Origin: Acridotheres tristis
Taxonomy: Eukaryota; Chordata; Aves; Passeriformes; Sturnidae
NCBI GenBank assembly: GCA_037013685.1
Contig: CM072893.1
Coordinates: 18,495,736 to 18,559,735 of the forward strand
Length of the DNA: 64,000 bases
Direction of reading: 5' to 3'
The notes under the pieces are model-generated. The model saw nothing but the letters and a program-made list of their open reading frames with translations, was not told where the DNA came from and did no database searches. The position numbers were made by a program, and so were the translations under genes. Below are positions 60,201 through 64,000 of the stretch, piece by piece. Each line of letters starts with the position of its first letter. The stretch's first letter is position 1.

Positions 60201-63200
60201 CTAGGAAGAAAGTTGGTTTGAGAAGGAGGAAGTGCAAATTTAGATTCCTTCTCACTCTGATTCACATCTGGGCTGAAACCTTCCTCCTAAACCAGCTGGC
60301 CTCCCCTTCACTGTCCACTGGTGCTCCAGTACAAAACCATGCAAGGAGATATTTTGCACCCCAATATCATCTGAACACATTTTGCAGGGCTCTTGAGTTT
60401 TTGAGATAATGCAGACATGTTTTGATACTTCTTTGACTTCTGAGAAATAAAATTGTATTATAAAATTATTTTCTTCTGTGCTTCGCTCTTCTCTGTGGCC
60501 CACAGAAGAGTACAAAGTACAAACCAGAAAATGAAAACCCATGCAATTCAGGCAACTTATTAGACTATAGCAAGTTTTAATGTTTTATCTTTTCTGTCTT
60601 CATCTCTTTTCACCCAGAGATAAACACACATTTGTACCACAGTACCTCTGCAGCATAACACAACTTCCTCTCGTAGTGCAGAGTACCACAACTTCCTCTT
60701 GTCATTTCCCAGCTTCTGGGGAGTCAGCCCTGCTCACACTGCCCAAACCCCATCCCTCAGCTGTGAAGGAACCTGGGACAGGGTAGGGACAGTGGTTCTG
60801 AGGAAACTTCCACAGGAATTCATCCAATATGTGGTGTAAAATGCAAAATACTGCCTGAAATCTGGATGGAGGTGTGTGGGGCTGAAACAAATATCATCCT
60901 GTCTGGTTCACCTTGTCTGTGGTAGGGTGAGAGAGTGCAAAGGACTGAGAGCAGCCATGTGATGCCTCTGGATTGACTAGACTTCTGGCTGCCTGGGCTC
61001 TCATACAATCCCCTAAAAATAACCCCCTTATAGTTCCCATCATTGTTTGTCCAGCTATTTTAATTAGCCTGTGGTCTCCAGTTTTTGCTTTGCAATTTGT
61101 AAATGGGAAATATTTACACTAGGCCACTAACCCCACATTCTTCCAACCTTTTCTTAACTTAGATGGATTATAGCTATGTTTATAAGTTACCTAATGAATT
61201 TGGCCTAGTATCTCTAAATGTTACTGGCTTCTGCATCATGTTTTTAATGGAAACTAATTTTAGATCACTCAGACTATTTAAAAGTATTTTTCCCACATCT
61301 GATATGTCACAAATGTGCTCATTTCTTAAACTTTAGTTGAAAGACTGGTTTGTTGCATGTCCTGGCACAGGCTGAACCTCTCCTGCAAACTGCAAAGTGC
61401 TGTCAGCTTTTGCTGACATATCCTCATGAGAAGGGAAAGATTTCCAAGGAAAATCAATGCCCAGAAGGCAGATAGGTACTTAACATGTTTTTTGACTATT
61501 TTAGGTAATGCAAACCCTTTGGAAAATGGGCCCAGGTAGAAGAGTGCTTTGCAGGTTTAATCTTTACTTGTAGATTAATTTAGCCCTCTTCTGCTGTTTA
61601 ACATTCTCTGTAATTAGTTTCTTTATTGCCACATCTGCCTTCCACTCTTGGCAGTGTATAATAGGGAAGCAGTTATTCAAAAGCATCTTTCTGGGGTTCT
61701 TCAGGTGTGATCACTGTATGTGAGGTGGCTGTGTTACTGGTGAAATGTGGCTTCTCCTGACTGAAATGCCAGTTTGATTTGGGAGAAATGGTCAGGATGA
61801 GGTTGTGACTGGCATCCTTGTCAAAAGTGTCCCTGAGACTGTGTTTTCAGAGTCCTTCTAGTCTACATTCTGTCCCCAAAAGCCAGAAGAGAGATGCTGA
61901 GCCCCAGACTGGTGCCATGGCCGGGCACTTCACAGTTTTAGGATGAGTGTTCCAGGCTGGAATCCAGACAAGTTGTTTCTGAGTCAGCTGAGTCTGGGTG
62001 CTATTGATGGCACAGCAGCAGGGAGAGGAGATCAGGAGATCAGAAATTCTTTTAAAATTGCATTTAAGGTCTTATTCGCAGATGGACAAAAAGATGGTGG
62101 AACCAATGTCTGCCAGTGATCATAAATGCAGTCAAAGCCAAAATGTAGCAAAGTTTCTTGGTTTCATAAGAAATCTGATTTCAGAGAATAAATATATTTT
62201 TTTTTTTAGGAAATTATATCTGAAGGTAGGATGAAAATAATTTTGACATTTTATTATATTAAACACCATATTATAAAGTTAAGAAAGATGAAATTAAGGA
62301 AATAGTTCTTTTTCTTGAACCTTTCTCAGGTTTCTTCCAGAGCTTCCTTTTGCAGAGACTTTTTACTTTATTAGGCTTCATTCAAAGCTTCAATAAGGAC
62401 AAACAGGACAAAAAGGCAATGGCTCAAAAAATTCTCTCCTTGTCAGAATTCTAGGAGTCCCTAGAGTTGAGACCAATGAACTGCATCTTCTGGCAGGGTT
62501 TGAACCATAAGTAGACCTGGAGAGAGATGTCCTGCATCTGTCTCATTGCACAAATTCTGCATGAAGGGGGGATGAGCAGCTCTTCCAGAAAGGTGGAGAA
62601 ATGTCCCCAAGGAAAGAGGCCATAGGACTGCTAATGGTTCTCGGGTACTGAGACCTTTATGTCCTCTCATACATCCCAGCTGGGTTTGACAGGACAGAAT
62701 CTGGTTCAAACCAGGATGTGTAAGGGGCTGGACACAGAGAGGAATAGAACCTGTCGTTTCCCCTGATGCCATGTGCAGCACAGCCTGTGTTGGTTAGGAG
62801 GAGGTGCTGAGCAGAAAATGCACCCTTGATCTTGTTCCCCTTTGGGAGCTAAAATACCTGTATCAACAGCTCCCTGCTTCACTGCTTTTGTTCAGCTGAT
62901 ATGACCCAGAGGCTGCTCTGCCCAGCCAGTGTTCTACACTCACCTACACTCCTTGTCCAGGGCCCAGAGATCCAGTTATTCCACTCGCTGTGATAATAGT
63001 CAACAAATCATTCAATCTGCCAGGTAAGAACTGAACCTGTGTTGCTCTGCTGGACAAAAAGTGCTGTAAGCAAACAACTGAAAACTCAATATAGTCCTAT
63101 TGCTCTCATGGGTTCCTAAATAGATTCCTTGCTTGTTAATGCCTTGAGAATTATAAAACATTTAATTTCTACAACCAAAACAGTTGATGCTTGAGTTTTC

Positions 63201-64000
63201 CTAATCCAGGGTGATGTTTTCATTTCTGTTTATAATCAGTTCCACTTTTTGGTTTCCATGTACCAGGGACTTTTTGCATGTGATTGGTGCATTGACCCCT
63301 TGGGGTCTGCATACTGCCTCTCTGGGATTTGCAGCTAAGGTAACAAAGGAAAAACTGTCTCTGTCACTAGGGCAGAACTCCATTTATTTCCCTGGAGAAA
63401 GTGTTGGGATGGGATACAAATTAGAAAAGGCTGAAAGCTACTGCTCTTGCATAAGGCTCTCTTGGACAAAATTCTCAGCATTGCCAAGCATACAAAGTTT
63501 CAAGTGTGTGTGTGAAAGATGGAGTTGATTATGCATACAAACATACATACATTTTCCATTGACATATTTGTGCAAATTGCATACTGTTTTCATATAAGTT
63601 TAAAATTTCAGTCCAAATTGCTATCTAAAAAATTTCAGTGTGATGTTATTGCTCGACACTCACTGAAAGAAAGCAGCAGGAATTTTTGCTTTTTAAATTT
63701 CCTGGGACTGGGATAACAACATCTAAGTGCCACTGAGTTGTGTTTCCTGTGTGTTATTCAGTAATTTTCCCCAGAAGTGGTTTTATTTTAATGACAGGCC
63801 ATCTGATCCCAGAGTCCCATCTGAGCACTGAATTAGCAAGTATTTATTATCACAGTATTTGAATAAGCTTAATGCCTATCCCAAGATCTGAGTCCTTTCA
63901 AAGCTGGAGTCTGTGAACCACATTTATCCTGATGAGTAGTGTTAGACCCAGTTGCTTTCATGTGAGGCCTGTTTTGTATTTTCCAAGCAATCAGCCAACC

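Larger units (their letters stand above)
45430..64000. other. About 18.5 kb with no supported gene
   Basis: All open frames here are short and look like chance. Recognised items are the CR1 fragment at 47770-47970, a perfect palindrome at 51036-51065, a 28-bp-period duplication of CACAACTTCCTCT at about 60658-60700, ATT/GTT simple repeats near 57080-57290 and a splice-site cluster at 62944-63023. A GC-richer patch at about 59440-59580 has one ATG frame ending at CAG/GTGAGC but no homology I recognise. Confidence 0.5.

Overview
The window is vertebrate nuclear DNA, most likely from a bird. It is AT-rich, with tiny exons in a large amount of non-coding sequence. It carries an avian-type CR1 retroposon fragment (47770-47970) and holds two genes, both on the minus strand, in the order VSTM4 then TMEM273, as on human chromosome 10q11. 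There is nothing bacterial or viral, and no operon or CRISPR. Most of the long open frames are chance.

Layout on the minus strand, so transcription runs right to left. (1) VSTM4: the signal-peptide exon is at 8920-8974, inside a CpG island, and the Ig V-set exon is at 3214-3612. The transmembrane and cytoplasmic exons are not visible and should lie left of position 1. (2) 9260-27514 is intergenic. Mammals have FAM170B here, and I see no trace of it. (3) TMEM273: five coding exons at 40497-40548, 36078-36128, 35238-35348, 34683-34707 and 28600-28626, plus a probable terminal exon starting at 27802 with an AATAAA signal. All splice phases agree. The product is a type I single-pass membrane protein of about 89 residues. 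(4) Upstream of TMEM273, at 44555-44861, is a convincing 3' terminal exon (acceptor, 80-codon open frame rich in CpG, stop, AATAAA) of a protein I do not recognise. A possible start exon lies at 45378-45429. This is the best candidate for something undescribed. (5) From 45430 to 64000 I support no gene. That part holds the CR1 piece, microsatellites and a perfect 30-bp palindrome at 51036-51065.

VSTM4 is a cell-surface and shed V-set protein and the precursor of peptide Lv. TMEM273 is a small, poorly characterised membrane protein. They sit side by side but nothing in the sequence shows that they act together. All orthology calls rest on remembered human proteins and on exon phase, not on a database search.
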